A DNA stretch of 64,000 nucleotides from the NCBI GenBank assembly GCA_047495785.1, contig JBLDXI010000029.1:3472001-3536000 (forward strand). The letters are read 5' to 3'. A program made the position numbers and the translations under genes. Each line of letters begins with the position of its first letter. Positions within the stretch are counted from its first letter, which is position 1. Below the pieces are notes generated by a model. It did no database searches, was not told where the DNA came from, and saw only the letters and a program-made list of their open reading frames with translations. Shown here one piece after another: positions 1-12,330 of this stretch. This stretch comes from Lepidodermella squamata. Taxonomy: Eukaryota > Gastrotricha.

Positions 1-1635
1 GCGATTCAAGAATTATTTCAAAGGGGGGCGCTAAATTAATAATTCCAGACAGGTATTCATCGAGATTGATCGGCTTCGAGAGTCTGAAAGAAAACTTTCG
101 CAAGATGGATACGAAGAACAGGAAATATTCGACCCGAGCTAGCCCTTCGCCCAGGCAGATTCTAGGCCCTGTGCCGAATGGCATGAAATGCGATGAATGA
201 CCCAGCAATTTGCCGGTGCTTTCATCGATCCAGCGTTCTGGAATAAACGCGTCTGGACTTTGCCAGTATCTCGGGTCGTGATGAACCCCTGCAACGTTGT
301 AGACGACCGCCGAATTCGGAGGCACGTCATAACCGGCGATTTTGGCGTGGCTGTCGAGGTTTGAGTGGTACAGAGCAAGCGGGGCGATGCTAACCTTACG
401 CAAAATTTCGCACATTACAGCATCCAGGTAGGGCAAATGAGGCCGATCAGCCACGCTAGGTTGCCTATCAGTGTCGTAGAATTCATCAACGCTGTCGTGA
501 CATTTCTTCTGGAATTCTGGATAAGTTGACAGGTGAAGAAGGGTCCAACTCAGCGCCGTTGCCGTAGTCTCAGTACCAGCGATAAACATGTCAACCATGA
601 CGAACGTGAAATCACGAATAGACAACTTTTCGTTCGGATCGTTCTCCATTTGGATGAATAGATCTGGAAAATCGCGTATGTTCTCCGCGTTGTAGTCAGC
701 CCTGTGGTCTTCGATGGCTTGGATCAGCATCTTCTCAACGTATTCGACTATTTCCAAATGACTAATTGTCTGTGATCGAGATTGGTATTGGAAACCTTTA
801 AAATGTAAATCATATTACTCATACCTCACGCGGTATTTTAAAATGGGCCAGTATTGGGAAAGCAAAAAACTTTTTCCTCTCGCCGGTAACATTGCGCAGT
901 GTTGCAGCAATATTGTGTAGCATTTTTTGAAAAACTGGATCACCGTACTCGAATCTGTTCAATAAGGTATTAATAACGCATCCACAGAGGTTCATCAAAG
1001 TAGCAGGTCACCTTTTGCCGAATACAAATTCGCAAATAACATTTGAAACAGCATTAGCGATAAGCTCTCGCGGGTCGAAAGGCTCGGTGGCATGCTTCGA
1101 CATTTCATCTATGAGCTGCTCGACTTCGAACAAAATTTTGCCCACCATCACATCCTTGCCCATTCCTAATAATAAAGAAGCAGTTTGAATTTCGACACCA
1201 TACAAATAATTTTGAATTACCGAAATCTCTCATGGCTTTCAGGCCGAAACGGCGGTGCTTTCGCCATTTATCATTACTGGTCGTGAGAATTCCATTGAGC
1301 AGCGGCCCGTATGACGGCATTTACTCTGTAGCTCTCCCGCTGAAAGTTTTCGACTGGTTTACGATAGCGTCGCGAATCAATTCGACATCGTTGAGAATGA
1401 TAACGCGAAATTGGCCCAAGTAGAACGTGCTTATTGGGCCGTACTGTTCGCCGAGGTCGCGGAAAAATTGCCAGATTTTCTTCGACTTTGGATTAGTCGC
1501 GTCAGGCATAAGCAAAGCATTGCCGAGGAAAGGCGCTGGTGTCGGGCCTGGAGGTAACTTGAACCTCTTGTCCAGAAAATATCGATAAGAGCCGTAAAGT
1601 ACAGCGGCGCTGGGAATTAGTGCCAAATACAGCAT
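1..1635 (-). CDS. Cytochrome P450, CYP2-like (C-terminus beyond window; in-frame stop)
   Basis: Haem-thiolate monooxygenase, probably ER-anchored. Exons read on the minus strand are 1635-1221, 1165-1012, 954-825 and 769-1, with consistent phases and about 489 codons before the window edge. Seen in order: an N-terminal hydrophobic anchor followed by KLPPGPTP, the helix-I motif AGTETTA, the helix-K EILR motif (ExxR), and the haem loop FMPFGTGPRICLGEG with its cysteine ligand. The last few residues lie left of the window. Oddity: a TAA codon at about 1321-1323 falls in frame between FSGRATE and MPSYGPLLNGIL, in a region conserved in the family, and no GT-AG pair removes it. Either this is a recent pseudogene or there is a sequence error. 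The family assignment is firm; substrate is unknown. Confidence 0.93.
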
Positions 1636-2190
1636 TTTTTTCTTTCAAAATTATAATAGAGGTGGAGTTGTTTTTGCTTGTTCTATAGTAGATGATGTTA
1701 TTGTCAAAAAAACAGGATTTGTTACTGTCAACCTGTCTAAAGCATCCATTTGCATTGACGGCAATTGTCAATACATTTTTTTTACCTGAGCAAAAAAACT
1801 GGGTTTTTTCCTGTTCATGTTTTTTTCATCACGTATTTTGAACATTAGACGAACTACAGGCTTTGTAGCGCCCATTGCATTTACTCGAAAAAAATAACGA
1901 GCAAATAATAAAGAAATTTCATGTTAAAATAGCTGTGCCACCTTGGCCAATATTTAACGCGTAAAGGCACGGTGCATAGTCCAAAGATGAACATAAATTC
2001 CTCTCAATTGGAAAAACACTTCACTTCTGTGACGAGGCGCAATGAAATCACTATCTACTGAACTGTTTAGACCTTCTACAATATTTGCTAACTGTTGAAA
2101 ACAATTTGCAATAAAATGAGTATGAGAACAATTGAACTCGCAACATATACATCTTTAGCTGTTTGACGATGGTCGAGTCTACGTTTGGCG
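1636..2190. other. Intergenic, nothing recognised
   Basis: AT-rich sequence upstream of the P450 start, presumably holding its promoter. I see no clear TATA box, RNA gene or conserved reading frame. Confidence 0.5.
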
Positions 2191-2194
2191 TGGG

Positions 2195-2590
2195 AAAGGT
2201 GAGCGGTTCCACCCCGAGTGCGCCATCCCCAAGTCCAATGCTCAAACTTCTATAATGGGGCGGGGTGCAATAGCAGCCGGTGGCCCTCTGCAAATACTGA
2301 AAGCCCACTCTCGACGCAGCTGACATCGAACAGTACACCCTCCTAGGACGATTTTCCAGCAGGATAACGCCGCTATTCACAGGGCGAAAGATGTGGCTGG
2401 AAAAGTGGCTGGACGAAAAGAACATCAATTTGCTGGCAAGTATAGCCCTGACCTTAGTCTAATCGAGAATGTTTGGTCCATTATCAAGAATCGAATCCGA
2501 AATACCGTTCCTCTACCTGCTAACGAAGAGCAATTGTGGGCTGTCTTCGAAGACGTCTGGGCGTCCCTCCCAACCATTTTTTTTTAAAAC
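2195..2590 (+). pseudogene. Tc1/mariner transposase C-terminal remnant
   Basis: A plus-strand frame reads FQQDNAAIH, then SPDLSLIENVWSIIKNRI, which are the family signatures: the second catalytic aspartate region (QDNxxxH) and the SPDLNxIENxW block. Weaker upstream similarity (a WGAIxxGGPL-like stretch) is interrupted by a TGA at about 2321-2323, and the N-terminal DNA-binding part is absent. This is a dead fragment of a DDE transposon. No terminal inverted repeats belonging to it could be placed. Confidence 0.82.
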
Positions 2591-2830
2591 TTGTACGCCT
2601 CTATGCCCAAGCGGCTGAGGATGGATATTAAGGCTAAAGGGTTTCCTATCAACTACTAACACTTCTACTAATCAACTGAAACACATTTGACGTCATACCT
2701 TGTTTGATTCACAATAAAACTTGAGAACTATATTTTTCAGCACATTCCAGTTTTTGAAAACCCTGAACTGTAAGATATCGTTGACAAAGTTTATGCTAAA
2801 TGAATTATTGCCAATTGCCATGTATTGTTT

Positions 2831-3245
2831 ACCGTAATTTTCAGTATAAAGGCCGCTACCCGAATAAAGGCCGCACCGGAATAATCGCCGAAAAATCACC
2901 CTTAAACCTAACTTTAGGTGTTAATAAAGGCCGCACTCGTTTAATCACCGCATGAAGCGATTAGCTCTCAACGATATTAAGCCACCCGCTGATACCCTTG
3001 TTAGACTCTAGACACCCTCTCAAGTATTCTAGCAGATTAAATTCACCTTGAGTGAGTCGGAAAGTGACTTGATAACATGCAATCCCTGTTTAGTGTGTAC
3101 ACCTGCAAGCTATTTTTAGGGGAAATACCATGTTACCTATTAAAATCAAAGCTTAGGAAAAATAAAGACCGCACCCGATTAATCGCCGCATTTCTGGAAA
3201 AACACGAAAATCACTCGCCGCGGTCTTTATACTGAAATTTACAGT
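2831..3245. mobile_element. MITE of about 415 bp with TA-flanked inverted termini
   Basis: The left end (CCGTAATTTTCAGTATAAAG from about 2833) and the reverse complement of the right end (CTGTAAATTTCAGTATAAAG) match over about 25 bp, continuing into GGCCGC and GACCGC. Both are flanked by TA, as expected of Tc1/mariner-mobilised elements. Inside, a motif of the form AATAAAGGCCGCACYCG followed by TTAATCGCCGCAT recurs at about 2850, 2870, 2925 and 3165. No coding capacity. Confidence 0.65.
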
Positions 3246-3487
3246 ATTTATTAATCATTTGCTAAAATTGCACTTGCCAGACAGCGTACAACATACATCA
3301 TTGCCTTCGGTATTGTCTGCCAAATCGGCACGAAGTTTTTGTTATGAAAGATCACCAGGAACGTACATTTGCCGAAAAAGAGAGTTTATAAGACAGATAA
3401 GGAATATCATGAATTCTGTATGATAAGATAGCACATTCTACATAACATACTTGCATTTTTTGCGCTATAGTTTTTCTTTTACTCAAA

Positions 3488-3943
3488 ATGGCCGCAATTC
3501 GTCCCGGGTATGCAGCTTCAAATTCTGTAGTTGATTCACTGCCCGCCACTCCCGATGATTTGAGATTTGTTGGTCAACGTGAGTTTGACCTAATAATGGC
3601 CAGCAATTCCAACGAAACCAACCAAAACCAGGGCCGTAAAAGCAACGCAGAAGATTCTGACGCCTTAGCACCTATGACTTCTGAAGTTGCTGATGTCACT
3701 GGTGGTGGTAACACAGCACCAGTTGCAGCTGTGGCTCTAATCGCAATCGGCGTCATAGGACTCTCGGCTGCATTCGAATCAGTTGCCAAATCGAAAGAAA
3801 AAGCTGCTCAGATGGCAGTTCAGTTATCTGCCGAGACAGCGGCAAAGAATGCATGGAAGGTTACCAGTGCGGTTGTCGGCATTGGTAGCTGGGGAGTAGC
3901 TGCTGCTGCTGCTTACGTCATCCAGTCTGTCTTTAATGGTTGA
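3488..3943 (+). CDS. Small protein with two hydrophobic segments, unknown function
   Basis: A single-exon frame of 151 codons starting ATGGCCGCAATTCG just after a T-rich stretch. The first 70 residues are polar, rich in Ser/Asn/Asp, with no signal peptide. Two alanine/valine/glycine-rich segments follow, at about 77-97 (APVAAVALIAIGVIGLSAAF) and 122-150 (WKVTSAVVGIGSWGVAAAAA), separated by a charged helix-like linker rich in Lys, Glu and Ala. This suggests a small membrane hairpin. No family recognised. Composition and frame length support real coding, but it could be part of a larger spliced gene. Confidence 0.5.
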   Translation: MAAIRPGYAASNSVVDSLPATPDDLRFVGQREFDLIMASNSNETNQNQGRKSNAEDSDALAPMTSEVADVTGGGNTAPVAAVALIAIGVIGLSAAFESVAKSKEKAAQMAVQLSAETAAKNAWKVTSAVVGIGSWGVAAAAAYVIQSVFNG

Positions 3944-4674
3944 TGACTTTACATCAAGTCGAATCAAAACAGCATTTTCCCACGGCCGATTTCAGACACC
4001 TTATTATCAGTTGATTTGAGAGCTCCTAACGTTTGAACTAAAAATCATTAAACTATGGTGATTTCCTATATATTGAATAGTTTTTTAGTTTCCATGGAGT
4101 TTGAATGGTTCTGAGTAGGATCCTCGGAGGGGGGGGGGGGGTATGTTGGGCATGTATAACCATATTCAAGAGATGCCGTGAGAAATGACGATGCATGGCT
4201 CGTCCATGTCTCACGCTATATGATTTAATGCAAAAGAAGTTGGACATTTTGGCCGACAATGAAAATGACGACGACTGCGTTATGACATAGGAACCAGTAT
4301 CACACATTGTACTTTGTAAGAATATTAAACTGGTTTCTATGAGAGGTCGGATAAATTGAATTGGATCTTAAATTCAGTTTGGCTTTTTGTTGAATCAAAT
4401 TGTGTGATCCTATCACTAGAGTCGCATTGTGTTGGAGTACCGAGAATGGAGAATTTATTTACAAAAATTCTCAAAAGCTGACCTATTGCATTAAAATTAA
4501 TCAATCATGAAATAACGGTTCACAGTCAGTTTCAAATTCTTTTTGTTGGTGAAAAGATGAGAGAGTAACTCAAACGTGCTATAAGCTGTGAAAACGAATA
4601 ACTAGGTGAATTGCGAAACTTGTAACTAGTAAAATGCATTCAAGTTATCATACTCAATCAATTGAATTTCAAAT
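3944..4674. other. Intergenic; poly-G tract
   Basis: No gene seen. A run of fourteen G occurs at about 4128-4141 after GTAGGATCCTCGG, a sequence also present in front of the G-rich repeat near 6990, so it may belong to that dispersed family. Confidence 0.4.
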
Positions 4675-6665
4675 TTAAACGTTTTCAGTTTTAATTCCGA
4701 TCAAAATTAAAGATGCGCCATCGTATGTCGCCGCCGTTGTATAACCACTGATGCCATACATATTCCTGAAAAATTAACACAAATTTGTAACATGAAACAT
4801 GAATTAATCGAAAATGCTGAAATTTACGCTGCTGTACAGGTGAAGCATAATTGATTTGTTTGTTGACCGCTCGTCATCCAGCTGCCGCCGCCGTATGTAA
4901 CCGATCCAGCTGGTCTATCAGCAGTTATGAATCTCGTATAAAATGCATTGTTTCCGCTAGTTACGCCTGGCTCTAGAAAAGGCGTAGCGGCATATAAAGA
5001 GTCCGGCGTATATATCCTGTAGCCATTCTCCTCCGAGTCAATTAACGACCATTGAAAGGAAAAGCCTCCCATTCGTCCCTGCGAGAATTCCATCTGAAGC
5101 ATCGTATTCAAATAGCAAGCCCTGGGTAAAAACGCCTGGCCGAAGGTTGGGTTCAGAGTGATCTCGGCCGTCAGATTGCTCCCGCCAGTTCGCGCCCATC
5201 TTCTCGTGCCCAATGAAAATGGGGGCTGATAGGCTTCTTGGACGCGTTGTTCCGCAGTTAGGTATATGTATTTCCTGGATCCGATGTAGTTGCAGCCACA
5301 TGTGACGACGAAGTTCGATCCAGGATCCTGGCAAAGGCACGTTGATCGTCTTGCCAGTTTGAGCTTTCGGAACAAAGTTAATTTCATCGATGGGAAGAAT
5401 AAAGTAGGACCTTTCACACCAGTCATCAGCAATTCAAATCTAAGGACTCTCTTTTGGCAAATTTCAATATGGGAAATTCGAGAAAATTACTGAAATTTTC
5501 AATCAGAGCAAGATTTAAACGAGAATAATCAAAATTATCTTACAACGCCTTGCCGATAACGAAGTCTTACACAGTACGCCATAAGCACGTCGACATTCCG
5601 CATCACAAGGTAGTCAGTCGTATCATTCAGTTTATCCAGGTACGCACACACTCTGGGCGACGACGGGTCTATTAGGTGAAATTCATCGGTCATGCGACGG
5701 GCCCATTCGAGGCCGACCCAAACAGTTGAATTTGACGGGGAACGGAAACCTGGATTCAACAAGCAATATTACTTCCATGATACTTCACAATTTTCTAAAA
5801 ATTCACCCCATTTGTACTCATAGTAACTTTTGTTCGCATAGTTTATATCAGCTAGTCCTGATGGTAAAATATTTTGAAAAATTGAAAAAAATCTAACTGT
5901 TCCTTACTGGATCGCCGATGAAATACCATCACCACTAGATTCAATTGCGAGTTTATTAGTAATTATATCTTGACTGAGGTAACTAACATGTTGGATAGGG
6001 TTTCACAGGTCTGCCTCCACAGGTCGTGTTGCATACGGCTGCTGGCACATTGATGCATTCAGCCTGGAACTGTCTGCCGCCAATATCGTCTTGGAACGTG
6101 TACATACCCGGCCCGAGTCCAAGAGCATCCACCAGAGTGCAGTCTATCGAATAAGCAATAAATCGCACTTTGGGTGGAATAGAGCAAATGAGCATACCTT
6201 GGTAAACGCCTTTCTTGCATATGGGCACTTCGCCGTATGTTTCCTTAGTAAATCAAAAACTCAGAACTGATAAAATGACGTAATGGGCTCCTACCAAATG
6301 GTAATAGTACCAGCCTCGCGCGGCTTCCAAGCCCTCCCACAACTCGTTTGTATGGCCAACGTTGAGCCAGCACTCTTTTGAAGTTGGGTTATACGAAACC
6401 GATCGACATTTGAACGCTCCGGCTGCGATGCAAGCTTCGAAGCAACCACTGATTGCGACATTGTTCAGGGTCTGGAATCGATCAGAGGCAATTAGGCGGA
6501 AATTACGACCACAATTCGCGGGAGAATAGAATCGGGGCTGCCCTGAAAGTAATATTTTCAGAATAATTGGGCTGAAGAATAAACTTTTTCTGTTATTTCA
6601 CCTTGAGAAGCTACAAAATTCATAAAATTTATCAAAATCAGAAATTCGAACATTTTCGCAGCCAT
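4675..6665 (-). CDS. Secreted PAN-domain, cysteine-rich protein
   Basis: Six exons on the minus strand: 6665-6602, 6542-6295, 6243-5988, 5749-5544, about 5450-4828 and 4765-4675, giving about 495 residues. Residues 1-20 form a signal peptide (MAAKMFEFLILINFMNFVAS). Next is a PAN/apple-like module, about 22-100, with the pattern GCFEACIAAGAFKCRSVSYN then CWLNVG; PAN modules bind protein or carbohydrate. The remainder is cysteine-rich extracellular sequence (CLCQ..CGC, VCNTTCGG) that I cannot assign. Exon 3 ends in mid-codon and exon 4 restores a Cys codon, supporting that splice. The start of exon 5 is uncertain: the best-looking acceptor at 5490 would place an immediate TAA in frame, so I used a downstream AG at 5451. 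Confidence 0.65.
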
Positions 6666-6979
6666 GTGGATTCGCAAAAAAATTATTTAATGATTTAACG
6701 CCCAATTTATTAAGACGCAGTCAGAATTGATTAAGATCTGCTGACTGCGCTGTCAGTTTATTTGTTTTGATTAGCTGTTTTAGTGATAAACGAAAAATTT
6801 TCCTTTTCTTACATAGAAAAAAGACACGCACAGCATTTTTTTTATAACATAAACATGTATTGAGTGAAAGATTGATTGATAGCTGGTTGTTGCACCAACT
6901 GCTATCCGTAGGGCTTCTCAAACTTAGTTAGGTTCTTTCACGGAAAAATTTCAGACAATGAGAAGCCGTGTTGTCAGTG

Positions 6980-7135
6980 GGCCCGAAGTAGGATCCTCGA
7001 ACTAGGGGGTATTTTCGGACCGAAATTTCATGTCAAAAGGGTCCCCTCTGTGGTTTCTTTGCGGTTTTTCGGCTTTGGCCTTGCGAACTGGGGGTACGAT
7101 ACCCCCCATTCCCCCGTACTTCGCGCACTGCCTGT
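6980..7135. repeat. Dispersed G/C-run repeat, copy 1
   Basis: Contains GGGTCCCCTCTGTGGTTTC and a GGGGGTACGATACCCCCC palindrome. The reverse complement of 9480-9620 shares the order GGGTCCCC(C)TGTGGTTTTTCGG then CCTTG. It lies between the PAN gene and the first receptor gene. No coding sequence in 6666-7400. Confidence 0.5.
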
Positions 7136-7403
7136 TGTAATATCTTACACTGTGGAAGCTAAATTGAAGCCGCAGATCATTTGGAAATTGGTAATCTCTA
7201 ACAAACTAGTTGTAAGCGATTGAGTCGATTGGTTTCGTGATCTTAACATACAGATACACGACCGTGTCTCTTCTTGCAAGGAGACGAAAATCTAAGTAGC
7301 TCCGTTCCACCTCCGCAGTGAATTATTTTATTACTAATTCACTAATTCGGGTTCATTTAATAAAATGTCATCATCAATGAAGTAGCCCGTGGCATCTTTC
7401 GAT

Positions 7404-10390
7404 CTAACCGCTGTTCATGATCGATTGATAGGCGTTATGAAGGAGTATGACAACATACAACAATCCTGTTGCGATCGACACGGAAGCCACGAGTGTCGAC
7501 AAAGCTTGGCCGTTTTTATTCAGCAAGACCGCAATCAGGATGGTTGCCGCGAATATTGTCACCTCGACGTAGACGAAATGGCCCCAGATCTTGTAACTAC
7601 TGAACCCATGACCTCTCTTTGACGTGCTGACTCTCCTCGCCCTCCCGATTTGCCATGACCTCTCTTCCTTCAACAACATTTTAAGCGATGACTTATAGGT
7701 GGCCACCAAACAGAGAACCTTCAGCTTCGCGACTATGAAAACTGAAACACCTGTCCCCAGCAACGCCATGGAAGCTCCGGATCTACCTATCGAGTTGAAA
7801 ACATCACATTCAAGCCGAGTGAACTGAAACAGCAAGCTCTCGTCGGTATCAGAAATATCGCTTCCTGCACTGACCGATCGTAACATAATCGGGGCGATAG
7901 TGATTGAAGCGATTAGAGTTGTAACAGAGATAACAGTTAGTAGAATCCACGTAAGGTCAAGCTTTTCCATGATTCTTGCATGACGTGTCTTCGTATCACA
8001 GAGCGTTGTTTTCATTAAGGTTTCAAGTTTCGCTTTCAACTGAAATCGATGCTCCTCGATGGTTGTATTGATGCTTTGGAATAGCAGCAAACAACCGGCT
8101 GTTACAGCATTCCAGCCACAGCAAACCAGGACGGTCATACTCGAGCATATTGCAGCCGAATTCGAGGAATTTACCAAGAAAATGTGTGTGACTAGGAAAG
8201 AGCATCCAGCTATCGTCAAGGCATATGCCTTCCATAGTTTCCTTCGGAGAGCAATTGTCACAGCTAGCACGATCAGTAGCGCTGCGTCAAGACCTGGAAA
8301 AGACAATATTTAGCCTGCATTACTTTATGGTTTAGTATAACATACCATAAACAATTATCATAGCAGAGATTGGTAATATTGAGATATAGAACTCTTGTAT
8401 CCTAACCTCGTCCTTCGGGGCAGTCTTTAGCCGAGTCCTCCAAACGAGCTTTTCGTAATAAATGACAAGAGGATCGAGAGGTGATCGATTCGACTTGTAA
8501 TAGCCCACCATCTTCATATGACTCGATTTTGAGGTTTCATTGATCCTAAGCTGAGAGAAAACTATCGGCATGCTCCCAGATGACCAGGAATTTTGACGAC
8601 TAAAAGAATACTCGCCCTTCAAGCCAGTCATATTCAAAGCATATATTTGATCACGAATTATATTTAGGATTTTTCCAGGATTTTCTCGGAATTTTTCCGT
8701 ATTGGTGAACCAGTCGGATAATGTCATGCTGTAATCTGAAATTAATTCATGAATGGCATATTTCGAGAGCAAAAACTTACTTCGATTGAGTTCCGTTTCA
8801 ATTCCGTTTAAAATCAATCCAATAGCGATGTACTTATCGTAAATTGCGGGGATCCAATAAGCAAACCCGTTTAAGTGTTCTGTGTTTTCGATCCTATTCG
8901 CCAATTTTTCGTAAAGACCGGCCAGGGTTAGTCCAGTCACATCCTGATGCTTTGGCCCATAGATGTCCGAGAGGGGTGCATCTCCAACGTATATTCCTCC
9001 TCTGAGAACGTCTAGTACCATGTTTTTCGTACACCAATCAGTCCGAATTGGGTCATTTTCGTCGAAATAATTCCACGTGAATATGAAGAGAACGTAATTA
9101 GGGCCGTACAGACCGAACTTGTGTAGATAGCACGCGACAGTAATGCTGTCGATAGCTAGTGATAGAATGATTCGAGGCTCTCGTTTCCTCAGCTCAGAAA
9201 AGGCCGACTCCAACTCATAGGAATCGGTTGTTAAGTACCTTAGTTTTGTCATGAAAGCCAGAGAGATGTTACGCTGATCTAGGTTGTTAATTAGCGAAGG
9301 TTCGAGCTACAAGGTTGAAGAGTATAGAGTTTCGCTAATTATCAGGTTTTTATGGATATATTTCTCAGAACTTTCAGAAAAATCCTGAAAACGATTGAAG
9401 TTCAAAGTCTATCCCGCATCCTATCACATTTTCAATATTTATCAGGGTTTATCAGGAATATTAAAAAACCAGTGGGTGAGGCACAGAGGGTACAGGGGGT
9501 CCGAGCTCGAGAGGTCAAGGCAAGAAACCCCGAAAAACCACAGGGGGACCCTTTGGTCCTATAAACTCGGAACTCAGGGTCAAAAATACCCAAAAATACC
9601 CAGCTCGAGTCCCACTTCATACACTGCAGAATGCCTACAGTGTTCTCTATTTATAATTTCTTCCATTATTTTCCCAATACATGGGCTGAAACTAGAATTC
9701 ATGAGGGTCACTTATCTTTATCTCAACAATAGAAACTCACAATGTTGTTGTAACTGTAGCTGTCGCTGATGACTGAAATCCGCTTCCAGCCCATCTTCGC
9801 AACGAATTCAGCTAACGCGATGAAGTAGTAATCTGGCCGCTCCCCGATGGCGAACGAATATCTGTCAGCTTTTCGATTTTTGAAAAAAGCAATGTCACCC
9901 GAAAAGGCGGATAATCCAACATAATTATACTGATGAATGATGACAGATGCAAGTTTTTGCCCGACTGGCGAGCAATCGGTTGAGGCGATCAGAGGAAACC
10001 TCGGCTTTGTCTGATATAACTTCTCTATCAATCCTTTCGTAACTTTGACTTCATCGCACTGAAATATCAAAATGGACAAATTCAAATCTTGAAACCTTAG
10101 GATGGATAACTTACATCATCTTGAACCATCTCAAATACGAGGTCGTATTCTGTCAACCAGTTTGGAAGGCCTCTGAGTTGCTCTAAAGCAATCTGAGCTG
10201 TCATTGTAGCTGCTGGTCCTAAATTGAACAAGCCATCGTACAAGGTGAGAGCTAAGACGTTGATACTCCGTCTTGTCGAATTCGATGATGAGTTCAACAT
10301 CACATACTCTTGCAAAGGCGCATCTGGTTTTATTTTGCTTTCAACCGGTAGTGTAATGACGCATAACCCTAGCATGAAGTGAGATAGCAT
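7404..10390 (-). CDS. GABA-B-like family C receptor 1
   Basis: Seven-helix receptor with a large extracellular Venus-flytrap ligand domain. Exons 10390-10115, 10058-9741, 9306-8781, 8735-8346 and 8293-7404 (phases 0,0,1,1) give 799 residues. Residues 1-18 form a signal peptide; about 40-460 are the periplasmic-binding-like domain (ANF-receptor type), with ASTDCS, FGLYGPNYVLFIFTWN and WSSGSMP; about 515-790 carry seven hydrophobic helices. There are no sushi domains and only a very short cytoplasmic tail, so the coiled coil used by vertebrate GABA-B heterodimers is not seen. It is the first of three tandem paralogues with matching exon plan. Ligand unknown; GABA is not demonstrated. Confidence 0.88.
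9480..9620. repeat. Dispersed G/C-run repeat, copy 2 (inverted)
   Basis: Inverted relative to the copy near 6980-7135, and lying within intron 2 of receptor 1. The match is interrupted and by eye about two thirds identical. Confidence 0.45.
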
Positions 10391-12330
10391 TTTATTTAGG
10401 CGTGAATAATCTCGCCTGGGCTAATACTGACTAGATCAAAGGGATACGTGTCATTTCTCCACGTTGAGAATGCGAAATCAATAGCTTTGATTCTCGAATT
10501 AACGCCATTCTGAGCTATTTTAATTGGCTGGTGACCGAAATAGGAAGAGAGGCAGGCTCAGAGATATTCTCAGATTGCGGAGCTTCGCAGTTTCTTACTT
10601 GTTACTTTGTGAAAGCCTCATTATGCTTTCTTCACCTGATGAAAGCTAGAATCTCAAGTATTCAAATCGTTTCTTGGCATAGTGCATTTACTGGGGGGGT
10701 TCAATATTCGAAAATTGGTTTTTTACTAGTAATGACTCATCGTAAACTTCGAGTCTCAAGATTTATGAAATTGTCTGATGGTTTCTAATTGTTCAATGCT
10801 TGGAATCCCTGAGCGACAATTTCGGGCTTTTTAACTGCCTAGATCAAAAAAACTAAATATGCAAATTAGCGAGAGTTTTTCTGTTGGCAGTATTCTGTCA
10901 AAAGTCTAGTTTTTTGCCGAGCTGGACAGTTTTCTGGGTGGTTTTCTGCGGTGAGAGTTTTTGTGGTGAGAGATGGTTTCTACTGCGCAGTCACTTGCTC
11001 GTTGCTAATTTCACTAGAACTTTCACTCAGGGCCATTTGTACTTCGCATTCACTATTAAAAATGCGGCTTTCACTCTGTTTCAAAAAAGACAGTTTTACC
11101 CTTCACGCAAATCCGTCGATGCAAGTATCATTTTATTCATCAAAACTGATCAATAAAAGAAAATTGAAAAATTGTCAAGTTAATAGTGAATGATATTTCA
11201 CGAGACGCTCGAACAACGGCTGTGACTGATGCAGAAACCGCCACTGGAGCAGGCCCGATAACCTGTAGATTATAATTGAAATTAATAATTGAAATTAATT
11301 GAACACTGAAATACCTTGTTAATTATTCATCGATACCGTTACGAATTGCTGACCGGCCCGTTAAGACTGGTTCGACTGCAAATTCGATTCGCAGGACAAA
11401 CCTTCAAAAGTTGCGGGTAAATTAAAGAAAACGGAATTAATTTCAAAATTACCTTGAAAATTGGATAAATATCTGACTCGTCCAAATTGCATGGTCGACA
11501 CACCTGGTAGCAAGGCAACGATGAAGCTCAGAATGCGAAATTGAGGCCGGACGAAAAATTCTTACTAAATAGGACATAGGGATGGATGTTTTGGAATTGA
11601 AAACAAAAATATGATGATTTGAAGGAACCAAAAAGCCATATTTTTGAAGCATGGCGTGATTACGCAACACCCCGAGGCCTGTGTGCACAACAATCGAGCG
11701 CCCCAATAACAATGATTTTGCCCTATTTCAGCTTTTATTTAGAGCGACAATTTTCAGTCATTAAAAATTTGGCTTTTAAGCAAAATCCAAATTATCGAAT
11801 TTTGCTGTCATTCTTATATTTTAGATGGTTCAGGCTGCAAAAAATAAAAATTCGGTAATTTTTAGGATCCAGGTAAATAATTAGGAAAAATTAGGTAAAA
11901 TCGAGAAAAACGAGAAATTTCATGATAAATAAAAACAGATTGATTCGGATAGGTAGAAGGCAGTTTTCGAGCCAGGGAATTTTCGGCAAAAAACTAGAGG
12001 CCGAGGCATCGAATTTCGTTCACTTTCGTTCACTATTTCTGACTTCGCAGTGAAAATAAAGAAAAATCGAAAGTTTTTAACGGCGGCGAAGAAATATTTT
12101 ACCTGGCAGTTAACTTCGGGTCGCAAAATGCCGAATTTCCCAAGTTTCATGAACAACTGTCAATTTCGCGAAGTTACTGCGGTTTCCAGCTTTTAACTTC
12201 CAGTTTTTTCCAAAAACTGCAGTAAGTTTTGAAAAAAGATGAAAAATGGCAGTAAACGGCGTTTTCAGGCAGTTTCTTGCAATTCCCACTGGAACTTGGC
12301 AGTATTTCGCAAAAAACGTGCACTTGCTGC
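10391..12330. other. Intergenic between receptors 1 and 2
   Basis: No gene recognised. A 16-bp sequence TCTAGTTTTTTGCCGA at about 10905-10920 recurs perfectly inverted at about 11983-11998 with weaker flanking similarity, suggesting an old inverted or transposon-derived repeat. Short frames here lack family resemblance. Confidence 0.45.
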
